A DNA stretch of 64,000 nucleotides from Aquirufa ecclesiirivi (lineage in GTDB: Bacteria; Bacteroidota; Bacteroidia; Cytophagales; Spirosomataceae), in contig NZ_JAANOP010000001.1 of NCBI RefSeq assembly GCF_011250515.1, positions 186,001-250,000 on the forward strand. Direction: 5' to 3'. The translations under genes were made by a program, and so were the position numbers. Positions 1 through 9,150 of the stretch are shown here, piece by piece (the stretch's first letter is position 1; each line of letters opens with the position of its first letter). Under the pieces are notes generated by a model that saw only the letters and a list, made by a program, of their open reading frames with translations, was not told where the DNA came from and ran no database searches.

Positions 1-422
1 CTTTACTCAAACCTAGCACTCCTTTAGCCAATTATGTCAAGTTTACTCGAGCAGGAAATATTGCCTACTTGTCGGGGCATTTACCAGAAAAGCCAGAAGG
101 TGGCTTTGTACTAGGAAAAGTAGGCAACAAACTGAGTATGGAAGAGGGTCAAGCAGCAGCCAAATTGGCAGGAATTGCTTTAATTTCTACTTTAAAAAGC
201 CAATTGGGGGATCTAAGAAGAATCAAAAGAATTTTAAAAGTAACAGGTTTTGTTAATTCGGATCCTAGCTTTACTCAACAGCCACAGGTCATGAATGGCT
301 TTTCTGATCTAATGGTGGCGGTATTTGGCGATAAAGGAAAACATACCCGCTCTGCCATAGGCGTCAATGTCTTGCCAAATAATGCGGCTGTTGAGGTAGA
401 AATGATCGTAGAGCTTTACTAA
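1..422 (+). CDS. RidA (YjgF/YER057c/UK114) family protein, 5'-truncated
   Basis: The reading frame is already open at base 3 and reads [19 protein letters not shown] before the [11 protein letters not shown] segment, so the start codon lies outside the window; the TTG at 69 is an internal Leu codon, not a start. The core '[10 protein letters not shown]' and the C-terminal '[18 protein letters not shown]' match the RidA superfamily. RidA proteins are small cytosolic trimers that hydrolyse reactive enamine/imine intermediates of PLP enzymes; some subfamilies lack this activity. About 139 residues are visible, close to full length. The gene converges on the sterol-desaturase gene and the two stop codons share bases 419-422 (CTAA), so there is no room for a terminator. 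The exact subfamily is uncertain. Confidence 0.9.
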   Translation, partial: LLKPSTPLANYVKFTRAGNIAYLSGHLPEKPEGGFVLGKVGNKLSMEEGQAAAKLAGIALISTLKSQLGDLRRIKRILKVTGFVNSDPSFTQQPQVMNGFSDLMVAVFGDKGKHTRSAIGVNVLPNNAAVEVEMIVELY

Positions 423-1240
423 TAATCTGTTTTGATCTTGGTGTCAAAGGGAGCTTTAATTTGGTAGCCCAAATCCCCGTCTCGTTGATTATCCAAAACG
501 TCCAATCCATATTGTAATTGGCTCATGGAGGTGCTATTGAAGGTTCCAAATATGCGGTCCCAAATGGAGAAAATATTTCCATAATTGGAATCCGTTTGTG
601 GACGACTCAAGTGATGGTGCACCTTATGCATGTTGGGTGAAACAATCAGGTAACTGATAGCGGTATCTAACCATAAAGGTAAACGGATATTGGCATGGTT
701 GAACTGTGAAAGCACCACCGAGATACTTTGATAAATCATAACCAACCACATAGGAGCACCGCAAACCAGCAAGCCCAACATGGTGAATAAAGCTCTAAAA
801 ACACTCTCGCCCGGATGATGTCGATTGGCGGTTGTGGTATCCACCATCGTGTCAGCATGATGTACCATGTGAAACTTCCACATGACCTTTACTTTATGTT
901 CTACCCAATGCACAAAATAGGCCCCCACTAAATCCAATATCAATAATCCCACGATTAATTGTTCCCAATTTCCCATAGGGAACCATTGCAAAACACCTAT
1001 TTGATTCGCTATGGCCCAATCACTCAGTTGAACAATCCAAAGCGCAAAACCAAAATTAACTACAATGGTGGTGAAGGTAAATAAGAGATTGATGCCAGCA
1101 TGTTTCCATTTATTATAGCGAAAGGATACCAAAGGGATTGCATATTCCAACAACCAAAAAAAACTGATACCTCCGGCTAAAATAAGTGCACGGTGACTAC
1201 TCGGAATATGATCAAAATAGGAAATAAGTTGCTCTAACAT
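419..1240 (-). CDS. sterol desaturase / fatty acid hydroxylase superfamily protein
   Basis: A 273-residue polytopic membrane protein with the histidine clusters of the non-haem di-iron hydroxylase/desaturase superfamily: HWVEH (111-115), HMVHH (124-128), RHHP (140-143) and a late NMHKVHHH near residue 205. Hydrophobic segments lie around 17-38, 50-70 and 93-112. Members hydroxylate or desaturate lipids at the cytoplasmic membrane using O2. The substrate cannot be read from the sequence; bacterial homologues act on carotenoids, sterols, hopanoid-like or fatty acyl chains. It is not close in sequence to the second family member at 33752-34507. Its stop is interlocked with the RidA stop. Confidence 0.88.
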   Translation of the reverse strand: MLEQLISYFDHIPSSHRALILAGGISFFWLLEYAIPLVSFRYNKWKHAGINLLFTFTTIVVNFGFALWIVQLSDWAIANQIGVLQWFPMGNWEQLIVGLLILDLVGAYFVHWVEHKVKVMWKFHMVHHADTMVDTTTANRHHPGESVFRALFTMLGLLVCGAPMWLVMIYQSISVVLSQFNHANIRLPLWLDTAISYLIVSPNMHKVHHHLSRPQTDSNYGNIFSIWDRIFGTFNSTSMSQLQYGLDVLDNQRDGDLGYQIKAPFDTKIKTDY

Positions 1241-1328
1241 AGGGATGGGGTTTTGCTCAAATCAATGACAAATAATGGTAAAAAGCACCTCATTTCCAAT
1301 ACCTCAACAACAGCAATTAGGTAATTTT

Positions 1329-1955
1329 CTAGGTTAGAAAATGGTAGATTCCGTAAGAAAGTAATAGACCAATCAAGGCCCAAAGCAAACCTGTGGATTT
1401 TCTTTTCTTCAAAAACAACAGCAGGATTAAACCTGTGGCCGAAATGAATATCATGAATATAGCAGAAATGTCAATCACCCAGGCCCAAGATTTGCCCGTA
1501 TCCCTGCCTTTATGCAAATCATTGATGACGGCCATCCAACCCATGCGAGTTTCAGTTACATCATAGGCTCCCGTCTCACGGTCAATAAACACATCGGCCG
1601 TATAGCCAGGGCCTTGAAAAGAAACCGAAATTTCCGTGTCATCGATTCTGAAATCATTCAATTGCCCTTTTATACCATGAGCGTTTCGTAAATGTTCGAC
1701 AACTTCCAATTTGGCTATTTTAATAGTATCTGTTGGATTCACCCAAGCCACATTTAGCTTCGCTTTTTGCTCTTGAACATCCGATTTCTCTGGAAGCCAT
1801 TCTTGGTGATTCAAGGTTAAACCCGTCACAGAAAAGAATAGGACAATCGCAAAACTGAACATCGACAAATAGATGTGCAGCCAACGAGAGATTTCAGCAG
1901 TGGAACGACGAATTTTACTTTGCTTAGGTTTTAATTTAGAATTAGGGTTACTCAT
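1329..1955 (-). CDS. PepSY-associated transmembrane protein
   Basis: A 208-residue protein with a TM helix at about 28-47 flanked by His27 and His50, a periplasmic PepSY-like segment (about 60-145, 'AKLEVVEHLRNAHGIKG', 'DVFIDRETGAYDVTETRMGW'), a helix at about 157-181 after His148, and a last helix at about 188-206. The flanking histidines suggest haem ligation as in PepSY_TM ferric-reductase-like proteins (inference). It is shorter than the usual four-helix family members. It lies 59 bases downstream of the ApbE-DUF2271 gene on the same strand, which fits the known association of PepSY membrane proteins with ApbE flavinylation. A role in moving electrons across the inner membrane is likely but not proven. 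Confidence 0.82.
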   Translation of the reverse strand: MSNPNSKLKPKQSKIRRSTAEISRWLHIYLSMFSFAIVLFFSVTGLTLNHQEWLPEKSDVQEQKAKLNVAWVNPTDTIKIAKLEVVEHLRNAHGIKGQLNDFRIDDTEISVSFQGPGYTADVFIDRETGAYDVTETRMGWMAVINDLHKGRDTGKSWAWVIDISAIFMIFISATGLILLLFLKKRKSTGLLWALIGLLLSYGIYHFLT

Positions 1956-2014
1956 AGGCTTGATTAAAAGAAGCCCATGAACTGCTCATGGGCTCTAAAG
2001 AATAAAAGAGTGTA

Positions 2015-3514
2015 TTATTTTGCTACATAGTTTAAAGAAGCACCTGTTACTTCTTCATTGCCTGAAAGCGTTTGCTTTTGGTCTTTACCATTGAAATTCA
2101 TTTCTTGTTTCATCAACTGGTAGGTCCCATGCTCTCGAGCAGCTTCAATATACACCGTATATTTTCCTTGCTTCACAAACTGGCCTGCATCATCTTTCCC
2201 ATCCCAGACCAAAGTATATTCTCCAGGTGAACGTGTAGCACTGGCTAAAGAAGCAATATCAATGGCACTTTCTCTTTGTGCGGCATACCAAGAACGTAAA
2301 TCAGGTAACCATCTTGGCTTATTAAACCATAAAGCAATACGTCTAATGGGCTTATGATTTTCATCCTCTACCCAAACGGCCACAAAGGGACGACGGAAGC
2401 GCCCTTCAAAATTGGCTAACTCAAATTTGATTTGCAACTCTTGTTTATCTGTCCACATTTTATCCTTTTGATTGACCATCAAGATGTTGGTACTTAAACT
2501 TGAAGGACGAACGTTTGGCGCATTGGAGGCTAATAAATTACTCCAATTGGGACTCGTATATTCTTCTCCAGACTTCGTTAAAATCAAATAATCGGTATCA
2601 GAAATAGAAGACGCTAATTGTTGACTTTGTTTTGGACTCATCACCTGAAATGCCGTAGAAAGGGCCCCAGCTGTTACCGCATCTGGATGTACAACGGTCG
2701 CACTGATGATTTCAGAGGCCGGCTGACCTGTCAATGGATTCATCACATGAGAAAACCATTGTTTATTGATTTCAAAACCTCTTTGATAATCACCGGAGGT
2801 AGCTACGGCTTTATTTTCTACCAATATCTGAGCATATGGAGCGGCATTTTCAGCGAAGTTTCTAGGATCTTTAATGGATATTTGATCCATTCCATTGCCT
2901 TGAACAATGATATCTCCACCTACATTTAAAACAATTCCATGAACCCCTTCGGTAGCTAAAGCGACATCGGCGGCTTTTTGCATGACATAGGATTTGGCAA
3001 AAGAGTGTAATCGTAAGGCAGCCTGACTGGTTCTAGCGATGCTTTGTTCTGTCTCATTGATTTCCCAATGCTTTTGTTGGGCAACATGTACTGCCGCTTG
3101 AATATTTTCATCACTAGGGAATTGATTTTGGGCACTCGCTGATTTCCAAACTTGAGCAATTTCCTCGGCGGAGGCATTAATCAAACCTCCCGTTTTTTCT
3201 TTCCAAGTATCAAATTGTTGAAGAACCTGAAATAAATCATGAGATACAGACTTAAATTCTCCTTGACTCGCCATCCATTGATTAAACTCTGTACTTGGGT
3301 GATAGGTCCCCAAAATTTGACTTAAACGCTTTACTTCAGCTAGTAAGCTTGCCTCAGCCTTTTTGGCAGCTCCATAATGGGATGCAGCTATTTTAAGGTC
3401 CAAGGATGTTCCCAACAAATGATCCATTTGGGAAACATAAATACCAGAAGATTGTGTGGCAAGGAGTTGGGGAGAGGTAACAGAAAGGGCCGCAAGGCCT
3501 AGGGATTTTAACAT
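2015..3514 (-). CDS. apbE: FAD:protein FMN transferase (ApbE) fused to a DUF2271 domain
   Basis: A 499-residue exported protein with a weak N-terminal signal (about 1-20). The ApbE domain spans about 25-340, with the diagnostic NVGGD (197-201), HVMNPLTGQP (256-265) and DAVTAGALST (278-287); these form the FAD- and Mg-binding site in characterised ApbE proteins, which transfer FMN to Ser/Thr of target proteins. From about residue 354 a DUF2271-type beta domain follows ('WTDKQELQIKFELANFEGR', 'YTLVWDGKDDAG'). The chain ends with E487-E-V-T490-G-A-S493, which resembles the flavinylation consensus Dxx(S/T)GA(S/T) with Glu for Asp. It probably works with the PepSY protein downstream. The TonB receptor at 3759 is divergent from it. 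Confidence 0.88.
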   Translation of the reverse strand: MLKSLGLAALSVTSPQLLATQSSGIYVSQMDHLLGTSLDLKIAASHYGAAKKAEASLLAEVKRLSQILGTYHPSTEFNQWMASQGEFKSVSHDLFQVLQQFDTWKEKTGGLINASAEEIAQVWKSASAQNQFPSDENIQAAVHVAQQKHWEINETEQSIARTSQAALRLHSFAKSYVMQKAADVALATEGVHGIVLNVGGDIIVQGNGMDQISIKDPRNFAENAAPYAQILVENKAVATSGDYQRGFEINKQWFSHVMNPLTGQPASEIISATVVHPDAVTAGALSTAFQVMSPKQSQQLASSISDTDYLILTKSGEEYTSPNWSNLLASNAPNVRPSSLSTNILMVNQKDKMWTDKQELQIKFELANFEGRFRRPFVAVWVEDENHKPIRRIALWFNKPRWLPDLRSWYAAQRESAIDIASLASATRSPGEYTLVWDGKDDAGQFVKQGKYTVYIEAAREHGTYQLMKQEMNFNGKDQKQTLSGNEEVTGASLNYVAK

Positions 3515-3758
3515 ATGCTATTTCATTAGGGTTTTATTGGTCGAAATTTAAATTTATTCCTTTGATAGCCATTCAAAATATAGATAAACTACTCTTTTTT
3601 GTCTACCCAAAGCAAAAATAATTCCTTTTCTAAAACGCGGCTCTGCCCTGATTATTAAGTGGCTAACAGGATTTACGTTGTAATTAATCTCCATTTTGTC
3701 GATTTTTACCAAAATAAATACCTCTAAGGCCCATATTTGGCTTGTCAATAATATTACT

Positions 3759-6188
3759 ATGAAATTTAAACACCTCCTTAGCTTACCCATTTTACTTTCT
3801 GTCCTAAGTTTTCAAAGTATGGCCCAAGCGGGTCTAAAAGGTAAGATCAAAGGTCAAATCATTGAAAAAGAATCCAAAGCACCCGTTCCATTTTCTAGTA
3901 TTCGCATATTTCAAGCAGGAGCTCAAAAATTAATTACAGGAGGAATTGGGGATGATAAAGGACAATTTTCAACCGATGTGGTGTATGGAATTTACGATGT
4001 GGTGATTGAAAGTGTAGGATTTGAAACGATCCAACAAAAAGGAATCAGCATCAATAAAGAGAATCAAACCATCAATCTAGGGGTTTTAGAAGCCAAATCT
4101 TCTTCTAAAACCTTAGAGGAGGTTACTGTTAAAGGCCAAAAAGCTTCTATGGAATTGGCTTTGGATAAACGTATTTTTAATGTGGGCACAGATTTAGCCA
4201 ATCGTGGCGCAACAGCCTCTGAAATTTTAGGTAATCTTCCGTCCATTCAAGTAGATGGCGAAGGTGGAGTAAAGCTACGAGGTAGCGACAATGTCCGTAT
4301 TTTAATCGATGGAAAACCGTCTACCTTGGTGGGTATCAGTGGTGCGGGTGGACTACAGTCTTTGCAGGGAAATCTAATTGAAAAGGTTGAAGTTATTACG
4401 AATCCTTCGGCGCGTTATGAGGCAGAAGGTATGGCAGGAATCATCAATATTGTCTTAAAGAAAAATCAGAATCAAGGCTTCAATGGCGCCATAGAAACCA
4501 CGACTGGGTATCCTGAGAATTTTGGCGCTACGGCCATTGTGAACTACCGTAAAGACAAGCTAAACTTCTTTTTGAACTACGGTTTATTTTACCGTAGAAC
4601 CCCTGGTAGAGGAAATATTTACCAAGAAGTTTATGCGCCTGGGCAAACCAATTATTTGCAACAAACTTCTCAAAATAATGTGCGAGGTATGGTGAATAAT
4701 ATCCGTGGGGGAGCTGATTATTTTTTCAATGAAAAAACGGTGCTAACGGGTTCTTACATTTTCCGGAGAACAGATGTTCGCCGTATTTCTGATTTTCATT
4801 ATTTAGACTACCAAAAAAGCTTGAGCAATTTGTATAGTATCACGGACCGTCAACAAGATGAAAAAGAAGCAGAGCCCAATTCTGAATATGCCTTGACTTT
4901 CAAAAAGTCGTTTGCGAGAAAAGGTAAAGAGTTTACGGCCGATTTGCGCTATTTAGATTATTGGGAAAGCTCGGATCAATTGTTTACGCAAGTAGGAAAA
5001 AGGCCCGATGGGAGTGTATTTCCTGAAAATTCTAGAATCCAAAAATCCCTGAATGATGAAGCAGAACATCAATGGATTTTACAGGCAGATTATGTAAATC
5101 CTGTGGGTAAAGATGGCAAAATCGAAACAGGTTTACGTACGAGCTTTCGCGATATGACCAACGATTATGTCGTAACTCAAAAGCAAGAAACGGGCGAATT
5201 CACCGTGGTGCCAGGTTTACAAAACAATTTTGTTTACCATGAAAATATCACGGCCGCTTATGCTATTTGGGGTACCAAAATCAAGAAATTCTCCTATCAA
5301 GTGGGTATTCGTGGTGAGATGACGGACATTCGTACAGAGCTATTACAAACACAAGAAAAAAATCCAAGGAACTATGCTAACTTGTTCCCAAGTGCCCATT
5401 TTACTTATTCCTTAACGGCAGACAATTCGTTCCAACTAGGCTATTCGAGAAGGGTACGTAGACCTACTTACAATGAATTAAGTCCATTTGTTACGTATTC
5501 TGACAACCGAAATTTTTTCTCGGGAAACCCTAATCTAAACCCTCAATTTACCGATGCATTTGATTTGGGACATGTGAAATACTATGAAAATGGAAGTATC
5601 AGTTCATCCATTTACTACCGAAATACTGATGGAAAAATTGATCGAATCCGTCAGGTAGATGCCAATGGCTTTTCGATTACTTTGCCACAAAACTTCAAAA
5701 ATGAGGTTTCCATGGGTGCCGAATTTACTGGATCTTCGAATTTAAGTAAAGTTTGGAAAGCGGATTTGAGTATCAATATTTTCCGAGCTAAAGCAGATGC
5801 CAGCAATATAGATCCCAATTATGTGAGTGATACCTATTCTTGGTTTGCACGCCATACGTCCCGTTTTAAGCTAGGAGGAGGCGTGGATGCTCAATTAAGA
5901 GCCAATTATGAGGCTCCGCAAAATACCCCTCAAGGTTCAAGAGGTTATATTGCTTGGATGGACTTATCAGCTAGTAAAGACATCATGAAAGGTAATGGTA
6001 CTTTGACCTTAAATATCCTAGATGTTTTCAGTTCTAGAATCATGCGCTCTGAGACGAGAGGTACAGGATTCTATACCAAATCCGAATTTCAAGGTCGTTT
6101 GACGCAATTCAACTTAACTTTCAACTACCGAATCAAAACCACCAAGCAAGCAGCTAAGCAGCGTAGAAGTATGATGGATGAGGAATAA
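3759..6188 (+). CDS. TonB-dependent outer-membrane receptor with N-terminal carboxypeptidase-regulatory-like domain
   Basis: The ATG at 3759 is chosen because it starts a clear signal peptide (MKFKHLLSLPILLSVLSFQSMAQ); the longer frame from 3696 adds 21 unlikely residues. The 809-residue protein has a carboxypeptidase-regulatory-like beta-sandwich (about 27-95), a plug domain ('ATASEILGNLPSIQVDGEGG', 'GSDNVRILIDGKPS') and a large outer-membrane barrel of the OMP_b-brl_3 type. It ends with a strand 'FNLTFNYRI' followed by a short basic/acidic tail. Such receptors import siderophores, metals or other bulky ligands using TonB energy; the ligand is not evident. It is divergent from the ApbE/PepSY pair, which makes an iron- or redox-related role possible but speculative. 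Confidence 0.87.
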   Translation: MKFKHLLSLPILLSVLSFQSMAQAGLKGKIKGQIIEKESKAPVPFSSIRIFQAGAQKLITGGIGDDKGQFSTDVVYGIYDVVIESVGFETIQQKGISINKENQTINLGVLEAKSSSKTLEEVTVKGQKASMELALDKRIFNVGTDLANRGATASEILGNLPSIQVDGEGGVKLRGSDNVRILIDGKPSTLVGISGAGGLQSLQGNLIEKVEVITNPSARYEAEGMAGIINIVLKKNQNQGFNGAIETTTGYPENFGATAIVNYRKDKLNFFLNYGLFYRRTPGRGNIYQEVYAPGQTNYLQQTSQNNVRGMVNNIRGGADYFFNEKTVLTGSYIFRRTDVRRISDFHYLDYQKSLSNLYSITDRQQDEKEAEPNSEYALTFKKSFARKGKEFTADLRYLDYWESSDQLFTQVGKRPDGSVFPENSRIQKSLNDEAEHQWILQADYVNPVGKDGKIETGLRTSFRDMTNDYVVTQKQETGEFTVVPGLQNNFVYHENITAAYAIWGTKIKKFSYQVGIRGEMTDIRTELLQTQEKNPRNYANLFPSAHFTYSLTADNSFQLGYSRRVRRPTYNELSPFVTYSDNRNFFSGNPNLNPQFTDAFDLGHVKYYENGSISSSIYYRNTDGKIDRIRQVDANGFSITLPQNFKNEVSMGAEFTGSSNLSKVWKADLSINIFRAKADASNIDPNYVSDTYSWFARHTSRFKLGGGVDAQLRANYEAPQNTPQGSRGYIAWMDLSASKDIMKGNGTLTLNILDVFSSRIMRSETRGTGFYTKSEFQGRLTQFNLTFNYRIKTTKQAAKQRRSMMDEE

Positions 6189-6218
6189 AATCTCGTTCAT
6201 CCACCATAACATGCTTCT

Positions 6219-6587
6219 TTAATTCTCAATTTTAGATTGATTTAATGACTTTTTGAAAATCCCAAAAATCAACAGATTGACAAAACTAAATCCTAGCTGA
6301 AATAATATGTATTCAGGGATAAATATTTTAAAGGAAAATAATATCATTAAAAGCAGTATACTATAAATCAGGGACCATTGATTTGAAACAAAATTCTCCT
6401 TTCCAAAAACCCATTTGATGTAAATCAAGATGGGTAAAATCACAAAAATGGTAGTAAAAAGAATCTGATTGTAATTTACAAGGTCATGGTAAAATGAATA
6501 TTCATCTAATATCAAATGTGCAACATACAAAATGTGCATATACAACAAAGAAGCACATGAACGCCAACTAAAGATGATTGAATTCAT
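6219..6587 (-). CDS. small hypothetical membrane protein
   Basis: A 122-residue, strongly hydrophobic protein not recognised as a named family. Helices are visible at about 41-59, 71-90 and 93-112, with a weaker segment around 10-26, and the tail is short and polar ('KKSLNQSKIEN'). The start at 6587 (MNSIIFSW) is uncertain; Met17 (MHILYVAHL) is an alternative. It lies just beyond the end of the TonB receptor gene, convergent with it. Coding is supported by the consistent hydrophobic pattern but there is no operon partner to help. Confidence 0.5.
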   Translation of the reverse strand: MNSIIFSWRSCASLLYMHILYVAHLILDEYSFYHDLVNYNQILFTTIFVILPILIYIKWVFGKENFVSNQWSLIYSILLLMILFSFKIFIPEYILFQLGFSFVNLLIFGIFKKSLNQSKIEN

Positions 6588-6621
6588 ATTGATTTAATAA
6601 TTGCCCTTCTAAAAAACCTTC

Positions 6622-6646
6622 ATTATGACGCGAATTGCGTCATAAT
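6622..6646. promoter_or_regulatory. 25-bp palindrome with perfect 10-bp arms
   Basis: Arms ATTATGACGC and GCGTCATAAT flank a 5-base centre (GAATT). It sits 35 bases upstream of the start at 6587 on the minus strand and downstream of the DUF6786-like gene. On the minus strand a run of six T follows about five bases after the hairpin, so it could be a terminator for 6767-7957 or a dimeric-regulator operator for 6219-6587. The sequence does not decide between the two. Confidence 0.5.
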
Positions 6647-6766
6647 TTTCAAAAGGATTAAGGCAAATTAAACCAATGAATTATTCATTTTCAAAAACCC
6701 GAAAATTTCTTGCGTTTTATCAAGATTTTAGGACTATTCGAGAAATAAAATGCTCATCATTTCGCA

Positions 6767-7957
6767 TTATTTCCAAGGTAAATCCGCCAATTTGATTCCC
6801 AATAGTTTTTGACAAACCTGATCCAATTGTTCTTCCGAACCCTCTAAGTGAAATGTTCTTTGTACATGGCGCAATGACTGCCCATGGCCCAAAGCCACGG
6901 CAGGTGAAGAACTTTCTAATTCATAAAACTTTCCCATCTGAGTTCCAGTATCATTTTTGCCGTCATTGTAGGCATTTAGGGCATCTCCTTGGTAAGGATT
7001 TTCCTGTATTTCCCACATGGAATTGACATATTCTTGTTCCCCCTGATAATCAAATTGAAGGATAGTCAATATGCGATTGGCTGCATCATAACTTGCCGCT
7101 AAAGGAACCAGTGCTTTAGGGGGAATACCTAATTTTCCCCGCGAGTTGGCATCCGCTTTAAAATAAAGCATTCCCTCCTTTTTGATCAAACGATCGGCAG
7201 GAATTTGACCAAAATAGGCAGAATTAATGGCGGCTTCTTGTCCTTTTTGATAGGGAATTAATACCGTGTTTTGGTCAGAGGCCTTCATCATCCCTAATAA
7301 CCAGATGGACAAAACACCCGTTGATTTAGACCAATCTTGCCCTGTATTTTTCAATACATTATCGGTTTGATAGCCCACCCAAGAAATTCCATCCAGAGAA
7401 ACTTGTAGGAGGTTTTCAGCTTCCGCTTGATTAAGTAAGGCCACTTCTCGGTCCAAAGAGACCTTAAATTTTGTTCCAGAATAATTCGTAATTTCAAAAT
7501 CCTTATGGAATAAGGCTTTTTGTTTATCCGATTTTACTAAAGGATAGGTCTCTGTATCGATGATTTCAGGAGTTTGCCAATGTTCAAAAGTAAAGGGATC
7601 TCCTTGTTTAAAATACACCGAAAATTGCCCTCCTTCAGGACCCAACCAAAAGCGCTCTTCCCCTCCAAAGGCATTCATATGAGGACCTAATTTCCCCGAC
7701 TTAATAAGCTCATGATTAATCCAACCATAGCTAAAACCTTCATCTCCTTGGGAGCTACTGGTCATCACCCGAGCTTGGTATTTACCTACGACCAAAACCT
7801 GTTGGTCTCCTTGTTTTAATAGGACCGTCGTGGGATCATTTTTCAATAAATCATAATCGTATCCAAAGCTATTTTCTGGGTTCATGGTTGTTTTTGAAGG
7901 CTTAGAAGGTTGACAAGCCATCATCCCAGCAAGGATCAGCAAATAAGACGCTTTCAT
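6767..7957 (-). CDS. DUF6786-like secreted lipoprotein
   Basis: A 396-residue protein with a lipoprotein signal (LILAGMMAC, Cys15) and a long soluble domain. The segments 'HMNAFGGEERFWLGPEGGQF' and 'QGQEY'-like C-terminal motifs resemble the family I know as DUF6786, common in Bacteroidota and Planctomycetes near sugar-utilization genes. No catalytic residues can be assigned. Richness in Trp, Gly and beta-strand pattern suggests a carbohydrate-interacting beta fold of the galactose-mutarotase type (inference). Transcribed alone, divergent from the GDPD lipoprotein gene. Confidence 0.68.
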   Translation of the reverse strand: MKASYLLILAGMMACQPSKPSKTTMNPENSFGYDYDLLKNDPTTVLLKQGDQQVLVVGKYQARVMTSSSQGDEGFSYGWINHELIKSGKLGPHMNAFGGEERFWLGPEGGQFSVYFKQGDPFTFEHWQTPEIIDTETYPLVKSDKQKALFHKDFEITNYSGTKFKVSLDREVALLNQAEAENLLQVSLDGISWVGYQTDNVLKNTGQDWSKSTGVLSIWLLGMMKASDQNTVLIPYQKGQEAAINSAYFGQIPADRLIKKEGMLYFKADANSRGKLGIPPKALVPLAASYDAANRILTILQFDYQGEQEYVNSMWEIQENPYQGDALNAYNDGKNDTGTQMGKFYELESSSPAVALGHGQSLRHVQRTFHLEGSEEQLDQVCQKLLGIKLADLPWK

Positions 7958-8004
7958 AGGATTTGAGGGCTTGTAAATAGGAAATGAAGATACTTAAAAT
8001 TCCT

Positions 8005-8037
8005 AACGCTGGCAAGGTTCAAAACCTTGACAGCGTT
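8005..8037 (+). repeat. 33-bp intergenic palindrome, type I, copy A
   Basis: Arms AACGCTGGCAAGGTT and AACCTTGACAGCGTT around a 3-base loop. The only mispaired position is the eighth base of each arm (G opposite A). The same mismatch recurs in copies at 62699 (same orientation) and 63203 (opposite orientation). This copy lies between two divergent genes. Confidence 0.9.
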
Positions 8038-8204
8038 GTTGTAACGAATAATTTTTCACTCATATTGTCCAATAAATTGATAATCACCGACCATCCATTT
8101 CTGTCAAAAAAAATATAGAAAAATCGAAACAAATAATGCATTAAAAAATTGAATAGATTTAATTAAATAGGCAATATATCCATTTATTAATGCTAATAGA
8201 TCTG

Positions 8205-8212
8205 TAATTTTG
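8205..8212 (+). promoter_or_regulatory. candidate -7 promoter element TAATTTTG
   Basis: TAATTTTG matches the Bacteroidota -7 consensus TAnnTTTG and lies 47 bases before the start codon at 8260. No convincing TTTG is seen about 19 bases upstream, so the assignment rests on one element only. Confidence 0.4.
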
Positions 8213-8259
8213 GCGAGGAAAAAGGAGTTCCTTTTTAACACAATAACAACCTATTTACT

Positions 8260-9096
8260 ATGAAAAAAAACAATTGGCTAATGGTATTAGCTTTAGCTAG
8301 TATCATGTCTTGCCAACGGTCCAAAAGCCCCAATCAAATAGAGGCTTGGAACTATAAATCCCAACATAAACTTAAAATTTCTGCACACCGTGGAAATTCA
8401 GGCTTAGCTCCTGAAAACACCCTTGCCACCTTTCGAAAAACATTGGATATGGGAGTCGATTTTATTGAGATAGACGTTCGAACTTCCAAAGACAATCAAT
8501 TAGTTATTTTACACGACGGAACACTGAACCGAACTACGAATGGTTCTGGCCCCATTTCGAACTTGACTTTGGCAGAAATTAAGCAACTGAAAGCCAATAA
8601 AGGCTGGGAAGCACAATACCCCGACGAACGAATTCCTACCTTGGAAGAAACACTACAATTGGTGGCTCATTGGAACAAACAGAAAAATACCAAGTCCTAT
8701 ATTTATGTGGACTGCAAACAAGTGGAGCCAAAACCCTTGTTGAAATTAATGAAACAATATCATCTTGATAAGGAATCCATTTACTATGGAAATGATGATT
8801 TTTTAGACAAATTAAAGACCGAAGATCCCTTAAGCAAAAGAATGCCAAGCTTAAACAAAGCAGATGAAATGGAGACTAAAATAAAACGCTTGGCTCCTTA
8901 TGCATTTGATGTCAATTGGCTTAGGATGAATGCACAGTTAGTGAAAGACATTCATGAAAAAAACATTCGAGTTTATACCGATGTTTTAGGTCCTTTAGAC
9001 CAAGCATCGAATTATAAAAAGGCAAAAGAACTGGGAGTAGATCTAATCCAAACGGATCACGTAAAATCAGTTTATCGATATTTTCTCGGAAACTAA
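8260..9096 (+). CDS. glycerophosphodiester phosphodiesterase lipoprotein
   Basis: A 278-residue GDPD with a lipobox ending at Cys18 (ASIMSC). The catalytic signature is complete: SAHRGN (His43, Arg44), PENT (51-54), IEIDV (Glu70, Asp72) and HDGTLNRTT (His85). The fold is a TIM barrel that hydrolyses glycerophosphodiesters from phospholipids to glycerol-3-phosphate and an alcohol with a divalent metal. Extracytoplasmic location is inferred from the signal. The start is supported by a lysine-rich signal immediately after an AACCTAT leader. A palindrome follows 13 bases after the stop and probably ends the transcript. It is a single-gene unit. Confidence 0.92.
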   Translation: MKKNNWLMVLALASIMSCQRSKSPNQIEAWNYKSQHKLKISAHRGNSGLAPENTLATFRKTLDMGVDFIEIDVRTSKDNQLVILHDGTLNRTTNGSGPISNLTLAEIKQLKANKGWEAQYPDERIPTLEETLQLVAHWNKQKNTKSYIYVDCKQVEPKPLLKLMKQYHLDKESIYYGNDDFLDKLKTEDPLSKRMPSLNKADEMETKIKRLAPYAFDVNWLRMNAQLVKDIHEKNIRVYTDVLGPLDQASNYKKAKELGVDLIQTDHVKSVYRYFLGN

Positions 9097-9108
9097 TTTG
9101 AAAAATTC

Positions 9109-9141
9109 AACGTTGTCAAGGTTTTAAACCTTGACAACGTT
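9109..9141. repeat. 33-bp intergenic palindrome, type I, copy B (perfect arms)
   Basis: Arms AACGTTGTCAAGGTT and AACCTTGACAACGTT pair perfectly over 15 bp around a 3-base loop. It lies between the convergent stops of the phosphodiesterase and the 9151-11388 gene, a position suited to a bidirectional terminator, although no long T-run follows. Confidence 0.9.
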
Positions 9142-9150
9142 AAGAAAAAT

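Larger units (their letters stand above)
7958..8259. other. 302-bp divergent intergenic region
   Basis: No gene is seen. It holds one copy of the 33-bp palindrome (8005-8037), a run of AT-rich DNA from about 8100 to 8200, and a candidate -7 box for the downstream phosphodiesterase (8205-8212). Because it lies between two divergent genes, the palindrome here is unlikely to be a simple terminator. Confidence 0.7.

Noticed and set aside
69-422. Complete RidA gene starting at TTG 69
   Set aside because: The frame continues to the window edge with family-typical residues upstream, so the TTG is internal.
3554-3790. Small gene on the minus strand across the TonB receptor start
   Set aside because: It overlaps the signal-peptide coding region and the divergent promoter region and shows no family features.
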